Shown piece by piece: positions 36,007-45,537 of a stretch of DNA of 64,000 bases; the stretch's first letter is position 1; every line of letters begins with the position of its first letter. Both the position numbers and the translations under genes were made by a program. The notes below the pieces were generated by a model that saw only the letters and a program-made list of their open reading frames with translations, searched no databases and had not been told where the DNA came from. Where the stretch lies: contig NZ_JAQZAO010000009.1 of the NCBI RefSeq assembly GCF_028737315.1, positions 62,001 to 126,000 of the forward strand, read 5' to 3'. This stretch comes from Actinomycetospora lemnae. Its GTDB lineage: Bacteria > Actinomycetota > Actinomycetes > Mycobacteriales > Pseudonocardiaceae.

Positions 36007-37364
36007 GATCCACCCCCCAGCTCGGTCACCGGACGACCCAGCCCCTCGACGCGCAGCACCCCGGCGACGCCCTGGACGGCGTCGAGGCCGGTCAGCGCCT
36101 CCACCGTGGCCGCGAGGGCGGCGTCGGAGGCGGAGTGCGTCACGATCACCAGTGTGGCGTCCTTCGGGCCCGGCGCGCCATCGTCCGCGTCACGCCCGGC
36201 CTCACCCCGCCCCTCCTGGCGCACCGTCGCGATGCTGACGCCGTGCTCGGCGAACACCCCCGCCACCTGCGCGAGCACGCCCGCGCGGTCGGTGACGTCG
36301 AGGGCGACGTGGTAGCGGGTGTGGGTCTCCCCCATCGGCAGCACCGGCAGGGCCGCGTGCGCGGTGTCGCGGGGCCCGCGGCCGCCGATGACGCGGTTGC
36401 GCGCGGCGGCGACGAGGTCGCCGAGCACCGCGCTCGCCGTCTGCGGCCCGCCGGCGCCCTGGCCGTAGAACATCAGCTGCCCGGCCGCGGCCGCCTCGAT
36501 GAACACGGCGTTGTACGCGCCCGACACCGACGCGAGCGGGTGCGAGCGCGGGATCATCGCCGGGTGCACGCGGGCGGACACCGCCCCGTCGGTCTGCTCG
36601 CAGATCGCCAGCAGCTTGACGGTGCAGCCCAGGGCCTTCGCGGCGGCGATGTCGGCGGCGGTGACGTCGCGGATGCCCTCGCGGTACACGTCGTCGGCGG
36701 TCACCCGGGTGTGGAAGGCGAGGCTCGCGAGGATCGCGGCCTTGGACGCGGCGTCGTAGCCGTCGACGTCGGCGGTGGGATCGGCCTCGGCGTAGCCCAG
36801 CCGCCCCGCCTCCTCGAGCGCCTCCGCGTAGTTCGCGCCGGAGGACGCCATCGCCGAGAGGATGAAGTTCGTGGTGCCGTTGACGATGCCGGCCACGCGC
36901 ACGATGCGGTCGCCCGCCAGCGACTGCTGGATCGGGCGCAGCAGCGGGATGGCGCCGGCCACCGAGGCCTCGTAGTAGAGGTCGGCGCCGGACTCGTCGG
37001 CGGCCGCCGCGAGCGCCGCGCCGTCCTCGGCGAGCAGCGCCTTGTTCGCCGACACCACCGACTTGCCGTTCTTCAGCGCCGTGAGCAGCAGCCCGCGCAC
37101 GGGCTCGATGCCCCCGACGAGCTCGACGACGACGTCGACGTCGTCGCGGGTCACGAGGCCGGCGGCGTCGGTGGTCAGCAGGTCGTCGGGCACGTCCGGG
37201 TGCCGCTGCGGGCGACGTACCGCCACGCCCGCGAGCCGCAACCGCGCCCCGATCCGCGCGGCCAGCTCGTCGGCCTGCTCGGTGAGCAGCCGCACCACCT
37301 GCGAGCCGACGACGCCGCACCCGAGCAGCGCGACCGAGATCTCGCGCCCGTCGTTGGAGGACAT
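36003..37364 (-). CDS. hom: Homoserine dehydrogenase
   Basis: The 453-residue product reduces aspartate semialdehyde to homoserine. It has the N-terminal Rossmann fold ([17 protein letters not shown]), catalytic domain segments [26 protein letters not shown] and [24 protein letters not shown], and a C-terminal ACT domain ([35 protein letters not shown]) for threonine feedback. It is four bases downstream of lysA and overlaps thrC. The [17 protein letters not shown] ending is typical. Confidence 0.96.
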   Translation of the reverse strand: MSSNDGREISVALLGCGVVGSQVVRLLTEQADELAARIGARLRLAGVAVRRPQRHPDVPDDLLTTDAAGLVTRDDVDVVVELVGGIEPVRGLLLTALKNGKSVVSANKALLAEDGAALAAAADESGADLYYEASVAGAIPLLRPIQQSLAGDRIVRVAGIVNGTTNFILSAMASSGANYAEALEEAGRLGYAEADPTADVDGYDAASKAAILASLAFHTRVTADDVYREGIRDVTAADIAAAKALGCTVKLLAICEQTDGAVSARVHPAMIPRSHPLASVSGAYNAVFIEAAAAGQLMFYGQGAGGPQTASAVLGDLVAAARNRVIGGRGPRDTAHAALPVLPMGETHTRYHVALDVTDRAGVLAQVAGVFAEHGVSIATVRQEGRGEAGRDADDGAPGPKDATLVIVTHSASDAALAATVEALTGLDAVQGVAGVLRVEGLGRPVTELGGGS

Positions 37365-37367
37365 GCC

Positions 37368-38792
37368 CTACCCCACCTCCAGCCGTGCCAGGTCGTCGAG
37401 GGTCTCGCGCCGCAGCAGCGGGCGCGACGTGCCGTCCGCCACGGCGACGACCGCGGGGCGCGGGACCTTGTTGTACGCGCTCGCCATCGCGTAGCAGTAG
37501 GCCCCCGTCGCGGCGACCGCGAGGAGGTCGCCCGGGGCGAGGTCCGCGGGCAGCCAGCAGTCACGCACGACGACGTCACCGGACTCGCAGTGCTTGCCGA
37601 CGACGCGGCTGCGCACGGGCGGGGCGCCGGACGCCGAGCGCGACACCAGCCGGCAGTCGTAGTGCGCGTCGTAGAGCGCGGTGCGGATGTTGTCGCTCAT
37701 CCCGCCGTCGACGCTGACGTAGCGGCGCCGCGCGCCCCCGCCCAGCTCGACGTCCTTCACCGTGCCGACCTCGTAGAGGGTCACCGTGCCCGGCCCGGCG
37801 ATCGCGCGGCCCGGCTCGACGGCGATCCGGGGCGGCGCGAGGCCCACGCGCGCGGACTCCCGCTCGACGATCGCCCGCAGCTCGCCGGCCATCCAGGCGG
37901 GCGAGCGCGGGTGGTCGGCGACCGTGTAGGCGATGCCCATGCCGCCGCCGAGGTCCACGGTCCCGAGCGCGTCGGCCATCGCCTCGCCGTGCTCGTCGCG
38001 CAGCTCGGCGAGCAGCCCGATGACGCGGCGGGCGGCCAGCTCGAAGCCGTCGGCGTCGAAGATCTGGGAGCCGATGTGGCTGTGCAGGCCGACGAGGTGC
38101 AGGCCCGACGACTTCAGCACCCGGCGGACCGCCTCGGCGGCGTCGCCCGCGGCCAGCGAGAACCCGAACTTCTGGTCCTCGTGTGCGGTCGCGATGAACT
38201 CGTGGGTGTGCGCCTCGACCCCGACGGTCACGCGCACCATGACCTGCGCCCGCACGTCGCGCTCGCGGGCGATCTCGTCGAGGCGGGCGATCTCGACGTA
38301 GGAGTCGAGCACGATCGCTCCGACCCCGGCGTCGAGCGCCGCGGCGAGCTCGCGCCGGCTCTTGTTGTTGCCGTGCACGGTGATCCGCTCGGCGGGGAAG
38401 CCGGCGCGCAGCGCGATCGCGAGCTCGCCCTCGGTGCAGACGTCGAGGCCCAGGCCCTCGTCGGCGACCCACCGGGCGACCTCGGTGCACAGGAACGCCT
38501 TGGCCGCGTAGTGCACGAGCGCCGGGTCGCCGTAGGCGGCGGCGTGCTCGGCGCAGCGCGCGCGGAAGTCGGCCTCGTCGACCACGAACAGCGGGGTGCC
38601 GTGCTCCCGGGCGAGGGTGGTGACGTCGACACCGGCGAGGCGCACGACGCCGTCGTCCCCCCGGGTCGCGTGGCGGGGCCAGACCGCGGCGGGCAGGACG
38701 TCCAGGGCCGCGGCGTCCGGCGGGCCGGCGCCGTCCTCGTGCTGGGGGATGACGTCGGCGTGGCGGGGCCCGGCGGGATGGGCGCGGGTCAT
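37368..38792 (-). CDS. lysA: Diaminopimelate decarboxylase
   Basis: The 474-residue fold-type III PLP enzyme makes lysine from meso-diaminopimelate. It shows [18 protein letters not shown] with the PLP lysine, [30 protein letters not shown] (PLP phosphate loop), [13 protein letters not shown] and the substrate loop [15 protein letters not shown]. An N-terminal extension of about 25 residues precedes the family start, so a downstream start is possible. It is part of the argS-lysA-hom-thrC-thrB order. Confidence 0.95.
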   Translation of the reverse strand: MTRAHPAGPRHADVIPQHEDGAGPPDAAALDVLPAAVWPRHATRGDDGVVRLAGVDVTTLAREHGTPLFVVDEADFRARCAEHAAAYGDPALVHYAAKAFLCTEVARWVADEGLGLDVCTEGELAIALRAGFPAERITVHGNNKSRRELAAALDAGVGAIVLDSYVEIARLDEIARERDVRAQVMVRVTVGVEAHTHEFIATAHEDQKFGFSLAAGDAAEAVRRVLKSSGLHLVGLHSHIGSQIFDADGFELAARRVIGLLAELRDEHGEAMADALGTVDLGGGMGIAYTVADHPRSPAWMAGELRAIVERESARVGLAPPRIAVEPGRAIAGPGTVTLYEVGTVKDVELGGGARRRYVSVDGGMSDNIRTALYDAHYDCRLVSRSASGAPPVRSRVVGKHCESGDVVVRDCWLPADLAPGDLLAVAATGAYCYAMASAYNKVPRPAVVAVADGTSRPLLRRETLDDLARLEVG

Positions 38793-38832
38793 CGTGGGTG
38801 CAACCAGCTTCGTTCGTGGGGATGTGTGGTGA

Positions 38833-40485
38833 TCACATGCGCTCGGGCGCGCTGACGCCGAGCAGGCCGAGGCCGTTCGCGAGCACCTGACGGGCCGCAG
38901 AGCACAGCGCGAGGCGCGCCGTGTGGATTCCCGCGGGCTCCTCGTCGCCCTGCGGCAGGACGCGGCACGTGTCGTAGAAGCGGTGGTAGGCGCCCGCGAG
39001 CTCCTCGAGGTAGCGGGCCACCCGGTGCGGCTCGCGCAGGCCCGCGGCCGACGCGAGCACGCGCGGGAACTCCCCGAGGGTGCGGATGAGGTCGCCCTCG
39101 CGCGGGTGGGTGAGCAGCGCGAGGTCCGGGTCCTGCGCCGAGACGCCCAGATCGGCGGCGTTGCGGGCGAGCGACGCGAGCCGCGCGTGGGCGTACTGCA
39201 CGTAGAACACGGGGTTCTCGTTGGTGCGGCTGGAGATGAGGTCCAGGTCGATCTCGAGCACCTGGTCCACCGAGCTGCGCGCGAGCGTGTAGCGCGCCGC
39301 GTCCACGCCGACCGCGTCGACGAGGTCCTCCAACGTGATGATCGTGCCGGCGCGCTTGGACATCTTCACCGGCTCGCCGCCGCGCACCAGGTTGACCAGC
39401 TGCCCGATGAGCACCTCGACCCGCGCCGGGTCGTCCCCGAACGCCGCCGCCACCGCCTTGAGGCGGTGGATGTAGCCGTGGTGGTCCGCGCCGAGCATGT
39501 AGATCGCCAGGTCGGCGCCGCGCGCCCGCTTGTCGCGGTAGTAGGCGATGTCGCCGGCGATGTAGGCGGGCCGGCCGTCGGACTTGATGACGACCCGGTC
39601 CTTGTCGTCGCCCTGGTCGGTGGAGCGCATCCACCACGCGCCCTCGGCGAAGTAGAGCGCGTCGCCGTCCTTGAGGTCCTGGACCGCCTTCTCCACCGCG
39701 CCCGACTCGTGCAGCGCGAGCTCGGAGGACCACACGTCGAAGTGGGTCCCGAACGCCTCGAGGCTCGCGCGCATCTCGTCGAGCATCACCTCGACGCCGA
39801 GGCGCTTGAACGCGGCGAGCTTCTGGTCGTCGGGCTGGTCGAGCACGCCCTCCTCGGTCTCGACGACCTTCTTCGCCACCTCGCCGACGTACGCCCCGCC
39901 GTAGCCGTTCTCCGGCACCGGGCGCCCCTCGGCGGCGGCGATCAGCGACTCGGCGAACCGGTCGATCTGCGCGCCCGCGTCGTTGACGTAGTACTCGCGG
40001 GTGACCGCGGCGCCCTGCGCGGCCAGCACGCGGCCCAGCGCGTCGCCGACCGCGGCCCAGCGGGCACCGCCGAGGTGGATCGGGCCGGTGGGGTTGGCGG
40101 AGACGAACTCGAGGTTGATCGCCTGCCCGGTCAGCGTGTCGGCGTGCCCGTAGCCCTCGCCCGCCGCGAGCACCGCGGCGACGATGCCGGCCTGGGCGTC
40201 GGCGGCGAGGCGCAGGTTGAGGAACCCGGGGCCCGCGACCTCGGCGGTCGCGATGCCGTCCGTGTCCTCGAGCCGGGTGGCCAGCCAGCCCGCGAGCTCC
40301 GCCGGCGCGACCCCCGCCTTCTTCGCCGAGCGCAGCGCGATGTTCGTCGCGTAGTCGCCGTGCTCGGGGTTGCGCGGGCGCTCCACCGTGACCGTCTCGG
40401 GCAGCACCGCCGTGTCGAGGCCGCGCTCGGTGAGCACGTCCACGGCGACGGCGTGCAGGAGGTCGGCCAGGGCAGCGGGGGTCAC
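38833..40485 (-). CDS. argS: Arginyl-tRNA synthetase
   Basis: The 550-residue class Ia synthetase charges tRNA-Arg. It shows the N-terminal Add-1 domain ([21 protein letters not shown]), the HIGH-like motif in [14 protein letters not shown], the KMSKR motif in [11 protein letters not shown], and the helical anticodon domain ending [20 protein letters not shown] at 40485 gives the usual family length; the frame runs 27 codons further upstream without similarity. It lies 40 bases before lysA. Confidence 0.96.
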   Translation of the reverse strand: MTPAALADLLHAVAVDVLTERGLDTAVLPETVTVERPRNPEHGDYATNIALRSAKKAGVAPAELAGWLATRLEDTDGIATAEVAGPGFLNLRLAADAQAGIVAAVLAAGEGYGHADTLTGQAINLEFVSANPTGPIHLGGARWAAVGDALGRVLAAQGAAVTREYYVNDAGAQIDRFAESLIAAAEGRPVPENGYGGAYVGEVAKKVVETEEGVLDQPDDQKLAAFKRLGVEVMLDEMRASLEAFGTHFDVWSSELALHESGAVEKAVQDLKDGDALYFAEGAWWMRSTDQGDDKDRVVIKSDGRPAYIAGDIAYYRDKRARGADLAIYMLGADHHGYIHRLKAVAAAFGDDPARVEVLIGQLVNLVRGGEPVKMSKRAGTIITLEDLVDAVGVDAARYTLARSSVDQVLEIDLDLISSRTNENPVFYVQYAHARLASLARNAADLGVSAQDPDLALLTHPREGDLIRTLGEFPRVLASAAGLREPHRVARYLEELAGAYHRFYDTCRVLPQGDEEPAGIHTARLALCSAARQVLANGLGLLGVSAPERM

Positions 40486-40595
40486 CCCGTGGATTCTAGG
40501 GACCGCGCCCGGTGTGACCTCGCTCCGGCGTCCCCACCCTGCGTCGATCACCCGGGGGTGCCGCACCCGTCACCTCCGCGCTACGACGTCCTCCG

Positions 40596-40601
40596 TAAAC
40601 T
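40596..40601 (+). promoter_or_regulatory. Possible -10 element for the DUF3105 gene
   Basis: TAAACT lies 8-13 bases before the ATG at 40609, suggesting a leaderless message from the argS-divergent intergenic region. No clear -35 hexamer is present. Confidence 0.4.
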
Positions 40602-40608
40602 CGCGGCC

Positions 40609-41535
40609 ATGGCGAGTGGTGGGTCCGGCCGGCGGACCGGGTCGAGCTCTGGGTCGTCGGGACCCTCGCGCTCCGGGCGGGACGGACGGTCGCAGGGCGG
40701 CCAGCGGTCCGGCAACGGGCAGCGGTCCGGCAACGCCCCGCGCGGTGGTGGCCAGCGTGGCGGGGGTCAGCGCACCGCCCAGCGTCCCGGGCAGAAGCGC
40801 GGCCCGAACCCCGTCACCCGCGGCAAGCGGCCCGCGCCCGGCACCCGCCGCCAGGTGCCGTGGCTGGTGATCGGCGCCGTCGCCGTGGTGCTCGCGCTCG
40901 CCGCGGTCGTCATCGGCTTCGCGCTCTCGCGCGAGAGCGAGGTCAGCGCCTGGCGCCCGAGCGAGGACAACCGCGACCCCTCGCTCGCGATCCCGGGCAT
41001 CGTCACCGGCCAGTACGCCGGCCAGCAGCACGTCAACGCCCAGCAGCGCGTCGCCTACGACCGCTCGCCGCCCTTCGGCGGCCCGCACGACGCCTACTGG
41101 GCCGCGTGCAACGGCGTCGTCTACCCGACCCCGGTGCGCAGCGAGAACATGGTCCACTCGCTCGAGCACGGCGCGGTGTGGATCGCGTACAACCCGGACC
41201 AGGTCACCGGGCCGGCGCTGCAGACGCTCGCGGCGAAGGTGCAGGGTCAGGACTACACGATGATGTCGCCCTATCCCGGGCTCGACCAGCCGATCTCGCT
41301 GCAGTCGTGGGGCCACGAGCTCAAGGTGGCCGACGCGAACGACCCGCGGATCGACCAGTTCATCTCGTCGCTGCGCCAGAACCAGTACACGTTCCCCGAG
41401 GTCGGGGCGAGCTGCGACGCCCTCGGGCCGGGCTACTTCGACCCGGACAACCCGCCGCCCTTCGACGCCTCCCCGCCCCCGCCGGACGCGGTGACCATGG
41501 ACGGCCGGGGCGCCGACGCCGGGAACGGCGGATGA
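40609..41535 (+). CDS. DUF3105 membrane-anchored protein
   Basis: The 308-residue product has a cytoplasmic Gly/Ser/Gln/Arg-rich N-terminus (about 80 residues of SGNGQRSGN-type sequence), one transmembrane helix (WLVIGAVAVVLALAAVVIGFAL, about 84-105) and an extracytoplasmic DUF3105 domain. The domain carries the HVNAQQRVAYDRSPPFGGPHD and MVHSLEHGAVWIAYNPD motifs, whose repeated His residues suggest metal binding. It overlaps the DUF305 gene downstream (ATGA), a pairing seen in other actinobacteria. The exact role is not known. Confidence 0.85.
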   Translation: MASGGSGRRTGSSSGSSGPSRSGRDGRSQGGQRSGNGQRSGNAPRGGGQRGGGQRTAQRPGQKRGPNPVTRGKRPAPGTRRQVPWLVIGAVAVVLALAAVVIGFALSRESEVSAWRPSEDNRDPSLAIPGIVTGQYAGQQHVNAQQRVAYDRSPPFGGPHDAYWAACNGVVYPTPVRSENMVHSLEHGAVWIAYNPDQVTGPALQTLAAKVQGQDYTMMSPYPGLDQPISLQSWGHELKVADANDPRIDQFISSLRQNQYTFPEVGASCDALGPGYFDPDNPPPFDASPPPPDAVTMDGRGADAGNGG

Positions 41536-42302
41536 GTGCGCCCAGCGCCGTGACCGATCAGGACCGCCTCGACCCGCCGCCCGTCGACGACGACGGTGAC
41601 GGTGACGGGGGCGACGACGGCGGCTCCGGCGGGTGGTGGGCGGCGAGCCCGCCGTGGGCCAAGGTCGTCGTGGCCGCCGGGCTCGCGCTGCTGCTCGTCG
41701 CGGTCGGCGTCATCGGCGGCATCGCGCTCGGCCGCTCCACCGCCGAGTCGTACGGGCCCGCCGAGGGCTCGATCGACGTCGGGTTCCTGCAGGACATGAC
41801 CGTGCACCACGGCCAGGCGGTCGAGATGGCCGTGTGGGCGCGGAACAACACCGCCGACCCGCAGGTGCGCCAGATCGCCTTCGACATCGAGTCGACCCAG
41901 ACCGCCCAGGTCGGGCGCATGGAGGGCTGGTTGACCCTGTGGGGCCGGCCGCTGTCCCCGCCGGCCGGGCAGTACATGGCGTGGATGGGCATGCCGACCG
42001 CGACGATGCCCGGCATGGCCTCCCCGGAGGACCTCGCGCGGCTGCGCGCGGCGACCGGGCGCGAGCTCGACGTCGTGTTCCTGCAGCTCATGCTGCGCCA
42101 CCACCAGGGCGGCCTGCCGATGATGCAGGCCGGGGCCGCCGACGCCTCGGTGCCCGCGGTCCGGGCGCTCGCCCAGAGCATGGTCGCGTCCCAGTCCGCC
42201 GAGTCCGCGACGATGACGCAGATGCTCGCCGAGCGCGGCACCACACCCCTGCCGGCCCCCGCCGACCCCCACGCGGGGATGCACGGCACGCACGGCGGCT
42301 GA
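41532..42302 (+). CDS. DUF305 membrane-anchored protein
   Basis: The 256-residue product has an acidic N-terminus (VDDDGDGDGGDDGGSGG), one transmembrane helix (VVVAAGLALLLVAVGVIGGIAL) and an extracellular ferritin-like four-helix DUF305 domain. The domain has the His/Met motifs FLQDMTVHHGQAVEMAVWA and FLQLMLRHHQGGLPMMQAG and ends with a His/Met tail (HAGMHGTHGG). Such proteins are often linked to copper handling; the metal is inferred. It is coupled to DUF3105 and followed by a strong hairpin. Confidence 0.88.
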   Translation: MSAPSAVTDQDRLDPPPVDDDGDGDGGDDGGSGGWWAASPPWAKVVVAAGLALLLVAVGVIGGIALGRSTAESYGPAEGSIDVGFLQDMTVHHGQAVEMAVWARNNTADPQVRQIAFDIESTQTAQVGRMEGWLTLWGRPLSPPAGQYMAWMGMPTATMPGMASPEDLARLRAATGRELDVVFLQLMLRHHQGGLPMMQAGAADASVPAVRALAQSMVASQSAESATMTQMLAERGTTPLPAPADPHAGMHGTHGG

Positions 42303-42314
42303 GCAGTCGCTGAC

Positions 42315-42341
42315 GTGTCAGCGTGGCGTCCACGCTGACAC
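42315..42341 (+). terminator. Terminator hairpin after the DUF305 gene
   Basis: A perfect 12-bp stem (GTGTCAGCGTGG with CCACGCTGACAC) with a three-base loop lies 12 bases after the DUF305 stop codon. Confidence 0.8.
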
Positions 42342-42395
42342 CGGACGCCAGGAAATCCGCCGGCTCGTGCCGCGGTGGTCCGCATGATCGCGATC

Positions 42396-42437
42396 CGGGT
42401 GACGAATCCCCGCAGATGTGCGGGGCTTCGTCACCCG
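42396..42437. terminator. Second long hairpin, probably terminating the convergent KARI-like gene
   Basis: An 11-bp outer stem (CGGGTGACGAA with TTCGTCACCCG) plus a 7-bp inner stem (CCCCGCA with TGCGGGG), one mismatch and a GATG loop, lies 10 bases beyond the KARI-like stop codon. It is placed between convergent genes and works in either direction. Confidence 0.8.
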
Positions 42438-42446
42438 ATCCGTGAT

Positions 42447-43445
42447 CTACGTCCCCAGCCGCGCCCGCACCTCGGCCTCGGCGGCGGCGATCGGGCTCGC
42501 GGCGGCCTCGCGGTGCAGGGCCTCGAGCTGCTCGCCGGCCTCGGGACGGCTCCACTCGCGCGCGAAGGCCCCGGACAGGATGTCGTCGTGCATCACGCGG
42601 GTGAAGCGCCGGGCCAGCTCGCCCTGCTCGTCGAGCGCCGCGAGCGAGCGCAGCTGCCCGTACTGCGAGGTGCGCGAGTGCAGCCCGAGCTGCCCGAACA
42701 ACCCCTCGCGGGCGACGTGGGCGAACACCTCCGCGGGCTCGGCGGACAGGTAGAGCTCGTTGAGCACCGCCTCCTCGCTGAACCCGGCCTCGACAGCGAC
42801 GCGGTGGGCGGTGCGCACGACGTCGAGGATCGCCGGCCACACGGCCTGCTCGCTGAACAGGTCGAGCGCCGCCTCCTCCCGCGCGCTGGAGACGATCGCG
42901 CCGCCCAGCGTGCCCCCGATGGCCCGGGCGACCGCGAGCGTGGTGTCCCACGCGTGCCCCGTGGCGTCCCGCTCCACCGAGACGAAGCACGGGAAGCCGT
43001 GCCGGTCGACGTAACGGTCGCGGACCGCCGCGCCGATCATCCGCGGCGCGACCATGACCACGTCCACGCCGTCGGGCACCGCGAGCAGCCCGAAGTGCCA
43101 GTTGTAGCCGCTGGCCACGACGAGGGTGTCCCCCGCGCGCAGCCCCGGCGCCACCTCGTCGCGCACCAGGTCCGGCTGCACCTCGTCCGGCACGAGCAGC
43201 AGGGCGATGTCCGCGGCCGCGGCCGCCTCGGCGATCGAGCGCACGTCGAAGCCCTGCTCGCGCGCGCCCGCCACGTACTCGTCCTCCCGGTTGCCGACGA
43301 CCGGCGCGAGCCCCGAGTCGCGCAGGTTCGCCGCCTGCGCCGCGCCCTGGTTGCCGAACCCGAGGACGGCGATGGTGCGCCCGGACAGCGCGGCGAGGTC
43401 CGCGGCGTCGACGGTGCGGTCCTGGTGGATCTCTGCGTGTGCCAT
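42447..43445 (-). CDS. Ketol-acid reductoisomerase-like protein (IlvC paralogue)
   Basis: The 332-residue product has the KARI N-terminal Rossmann domain (TIAVLGFGNQGAAQAANLRDSG, about 24-45) and the knotted C-terminal domain with SSAREEAALDLFSEQAVWPA, where the Asp and Glu of the magnesium site are preserved. It departs from true IlvC: the usual APKGPGHTVR stretch reads APRMIGAAVRDRY, and no ilvB/ilvN genes are adjacent. It may act on another 2-keto acid or be a non-BCAA branch of the family. It starts at ATG 43445, only 51 bases from the divergent tRNA-Arg gene. Confidence 0.75.
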   Translation of the reverse strand: MAHAEIHQDRTVDAADLAALSGRTIAVLGFGNQGAAQAANLRDSGLAPVVGNREDEYVAGAREQGFDVRSIAEAAAAADIALLLVPDEVQPDLVRDEVAPGLRAGDTLVVASGYNWHFGLLAVPDGVDVVMVAPRMIGAAVRDRYVDRHGFPCFVSVERDATGHAWDTTLAVARAIGGTLGGAIVSSAREEAALDLFSEQAVWPAILDVVRTAHRVAVEAGFSEEAVLNELYLSAEPAEVFAHVAREGLFGQLGLHSRTSQYGQLRSLAALDEQGELARRFTRVMHDDILSGAFAREWSRPEAGEQLEALHREAAASPIAAAEAEVRARLGT

Positions 43446-43496
43446 CACCCGAGCGTCGGTGCTCACCCGCCCGTGCGCTAGGCTGATCCACGGTTC

Positions 43497-43571
43497 GCCC
43501 CCGTAGCTCAGGGGATAGAGCACCGCCCTCCGGAGGCGGGAGCGCAGGTTCGAATCCTGCCGGGGGCACCA
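43497..43571 (+). tRNA. tRNA-Arg (anticodon CCG), likely integration site
   Basis: The cloverleaf is complete: acceptor GCCCCCG (43497-43503) pairs with CGGGGGC (43561-43567), D arm GCTC-AGGGGATA-GAGC, anticodon arm CCGCC-CTCCGGA-GGCGG with anticodon CCG, T arm GCAGG-TTCGAAT-CCTGC, and encoded CCA. An integrase gene begins 91 bases downstream, so the 3' end is the probable attachment core. No second copy of the T-arm/acceptor sequence is visible in the window. Confidence 0.96.
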
Positions 43572-43661
43572 CCCGCTGACCAGCGAAAACGTCTATGGGC
43601 CGTTACCGGCCCGAGTCCGCGTGGGACGAGTCGTGGGACGAACGCTTCCTACTCTCACCCC

Positions 43662-45107
43662 ATGCCACCTCGCACACGCCGCCGCCGGGGCTGGATCGAG
43701 CAGCTGCCGAGCGGCTCCCACCGCGCGTGGGTCTACGCCGGCACCGACCCGCTGACGGGTCGTCCGCGCCGCCTGCGCGAGACGGTGGGCACCTACGCGG
43801 AGGCCGAGAAGGCCCTGACACGCCTGCAGCGCCAGGTCGACGAGGACCAGCACCCCAAGTCCGAGATCACAGTGCGGCGAGCCGTGGAGCAGTGGCTCGA
43901 GGTCGTCGAGCTCGAGGACACCACCCGCGAGCGCTACGACGACCTGATCCGCCTCTACGTGCTCCCAACCTTCGGCCACCTGCCGGCGGGACGGTTGGAC
44001 GCCGAGCTCCTCGAGCGCTCTTACGCTCGGCTCCACCGTTGCCGGGTCCTGTCGTGCAACGGCAAGGCGCGTGGCGGCCACGTCTGCCGCCCGCTGAGCA
44101 CGAGCACCACGCGCAAGGTGCACTACATCATCCGCGGCGCGCTCGACCGGGCCGTGCGTTGGCGCCACCTCGGGGTGAACAAGGCGGCCATGGCCGAGGC
44201 GCCGGCTCCGCGTCGCACCGAGCCGGACCCGCCCAGCGCCGACGAGGCGGCACGGCTGCTCAATGCGGCGTGGGCCGACCCAGAGTGGGGCCTGCTGCTC
44301 TGGCTGACGATGCTCACGGGCCCGCGTCGTGGCGAGGTCTCGGCGCTGCGCTGGCGGCACATCGACTTCGACCGTGGGCTCCTGTGGGTGCACCAGGCCA
44401 ACGCCCAGACGAAAGCCGGGCTCAAGGAGAAGAGCACCAAGACGAACCAGCGGCGCAAGGTCGCTCTCGACGAGCGCACCGTCGAGCTCCTGCAGGCGCA
44501 CCGCGAGCGGTGGCGCGAGCGCTGCGAGCAGTTCGGGGTCTCTCTGAGCCCCGACAGCTTCGTCTTCTCCCCCGCTCCCGATGGTGCGACGCCCTACCTG
44601 CCTCGAGCCATCAGCCAGCGCTACCGCCGGCTCGCCCTGCGGCTCAAACTGCGCAGCACGCGCCTGCACTCGCTGCGGCACTACTCGGCCACCGAGCTCG
44701 TCGCGGCCGGGGTCGACATTCGCACCGTCGCCGGCCGCCTCGGACACGGCAGCGGCGGCGCAACCACGCTCAAGGTCTACGCCGCCTGGGTCGACGAAGC
44801 CGACCGTCGAGCAGCCACCACCATGGCAACGGTCCTCCCCCGCCCGGTCCCACAAGCAACAGTCCGACGCAGCCCGTATGAGGACATCGCCGAAGCGCTG
44901 CGGGAGCAGATTCGCTCGGGAGCCCTGCAGCCTGGTGCCGAGCTCCCCACGGTCGCCGAGATCGCCGTCGCCAACACCGTCGCCGTCGGCACCGCCCACC
45001 GCGCCCTCGCCGCCCTCAAAGCGGAGGGCCTGGTGAGCGTGTCTCGCGGACGGCGAGCTGTCGTTTGCACGCCGCACTCGAATTCGAACGCTCGATCTCC
45101 GGATTAA
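43662..45107 (+). CDS. Tyrosine integrase fused to a GntR-type winged helix
   Basis: The 481-residue protein has an N-terminal arm-binding domain, a SAM-like core-binding domain (TVRRAVEQWLEVVELEDTTRERYDDLI), and the catalytic domain with TGPRRGEVSALRW (Arg), LHSLRHYSATELVAAG (His-x-x-Arg), RLGHGSGGATTLKVYAAW (His and the Tyr nucleophile). After a short linker, residues 407-470 form a GntR-like helix-turn-helix (YEDIAEALREQIRSGALQPGAELPTVAEIAV...GTAHRALAALKAEGLVSVSRGRRAVV). It integrates the element at the tRNA-Arg; the extra domain may control recombination or its own gene. Confidence 0.92.
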   Translation: MPPRTRRRRGWIEQLPSGSHRAWVYAGTDPLTGRPRRLRETVGTYAEAEKALTRLQRQVDEDQHPKSEITVRRAVEQWLEVVELEDTTRERYDDLIRLYVLPTFGHLPAGRLDAELLERSYARLHRCRVLSCNGKARGGHVCRPLSTSTTRKVHYIIRGALDRAVRWRHLGVNKAAMAEAPAPRRTEPDPPSADEAARLLNAAWADPEWGLLLWLTMLTGPRRGEVSALRWRHIDFDRGLLWVHQANAQTKAGLKEKSTKTNQRRKVALDERTVELLQAHRERWRERCEQFGVSLSPDSFVFSPAPDGATPYLPRAISQRYRRLALRLKLRSTRLHSLRHYSATELVAAGVDIRTVAGRLGHGSGGATTLKVYAAWVDEADRRAATTMATVLPRPVPQATVRRSPYEDIAEALREQIRSGALQPGAELPTVAEIAVANTVAVGTAHRALAALKAEGLVSVSRGRRAVVCTPHSNSNARSPD

Positions 45108-45498
45108 GGAACGCGGGCTCACGCACACTGCGGTCGTCGCTGCTGCTCAGGCTGACCTACACAACGGCGATGCTGCCTGCGCTGCTCACAGTCGCGTCAG
45201 ACTCGCAGTCATGTAGTCGATCATGCGTCGCGGGCGGGTCCTTGTCGAGATCCCTGCCGAAGCGGCCTGTAAGCCGGACCGAGTTCAAAGGTGCGGGTGA
45301 ACAAGCCTACCGAGACAATACGGGCGCTGAGCTGGTTGTTGACCTTCTCGTGGGTTCTGGGGTGTCTTCCGGCTCGTCGAGGCTTCGTGTGCCCCCGAGG
45401 GTGCCCCGGCAGTGATCCATCGCGATCGCCGGAACCTCCTCGGCATGAGGTGTGCTTGGCCATGTGTCGACCCTCGCCGAAGGTGTTCGAGGGGCGAC
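45108..45498. other. Gene-poor stretch after the integrase
   Basis: About 390 bases with mixed composition lie between the integrase stop and the mer promoter. I see no frame with a recognisable protein and no attachment-site copy. The last 30 bases hold a short hairpin (CCCTCG with CGAGGG, 45471-45493). Confidence 0.5.
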
Positions 45499-45529
45499 TT
45501 GACCTCGTACCTGGGTACAGGGTCCATCC
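45499..45529 (+). promoter_or_regulatory. MerR-type operator-promoter
   Basis: TTGACC (45499-45504) is followed after 19 bases by CCATCC, the over-long spacer typical of MerR-controlled promoters. Within the spacer ACC-TC-GTACC-TGG-GTAC-AG-GGT (45502-45523) is an inverted repeat very close to the operator of Tn501/Tn21 mer. It precedes merR by 9 bases, so MerR would control its own operon. Confidence 0.8.
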
Positions 45530-45537
45530 TCGGGGGC

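Noticed and set aside
45471-45493. Small hairpin upstream of merR as a terminator
   Set aside because: Only a 6-bp stem with an 11-base loop, next to a strong MerR promoter; not convincing.
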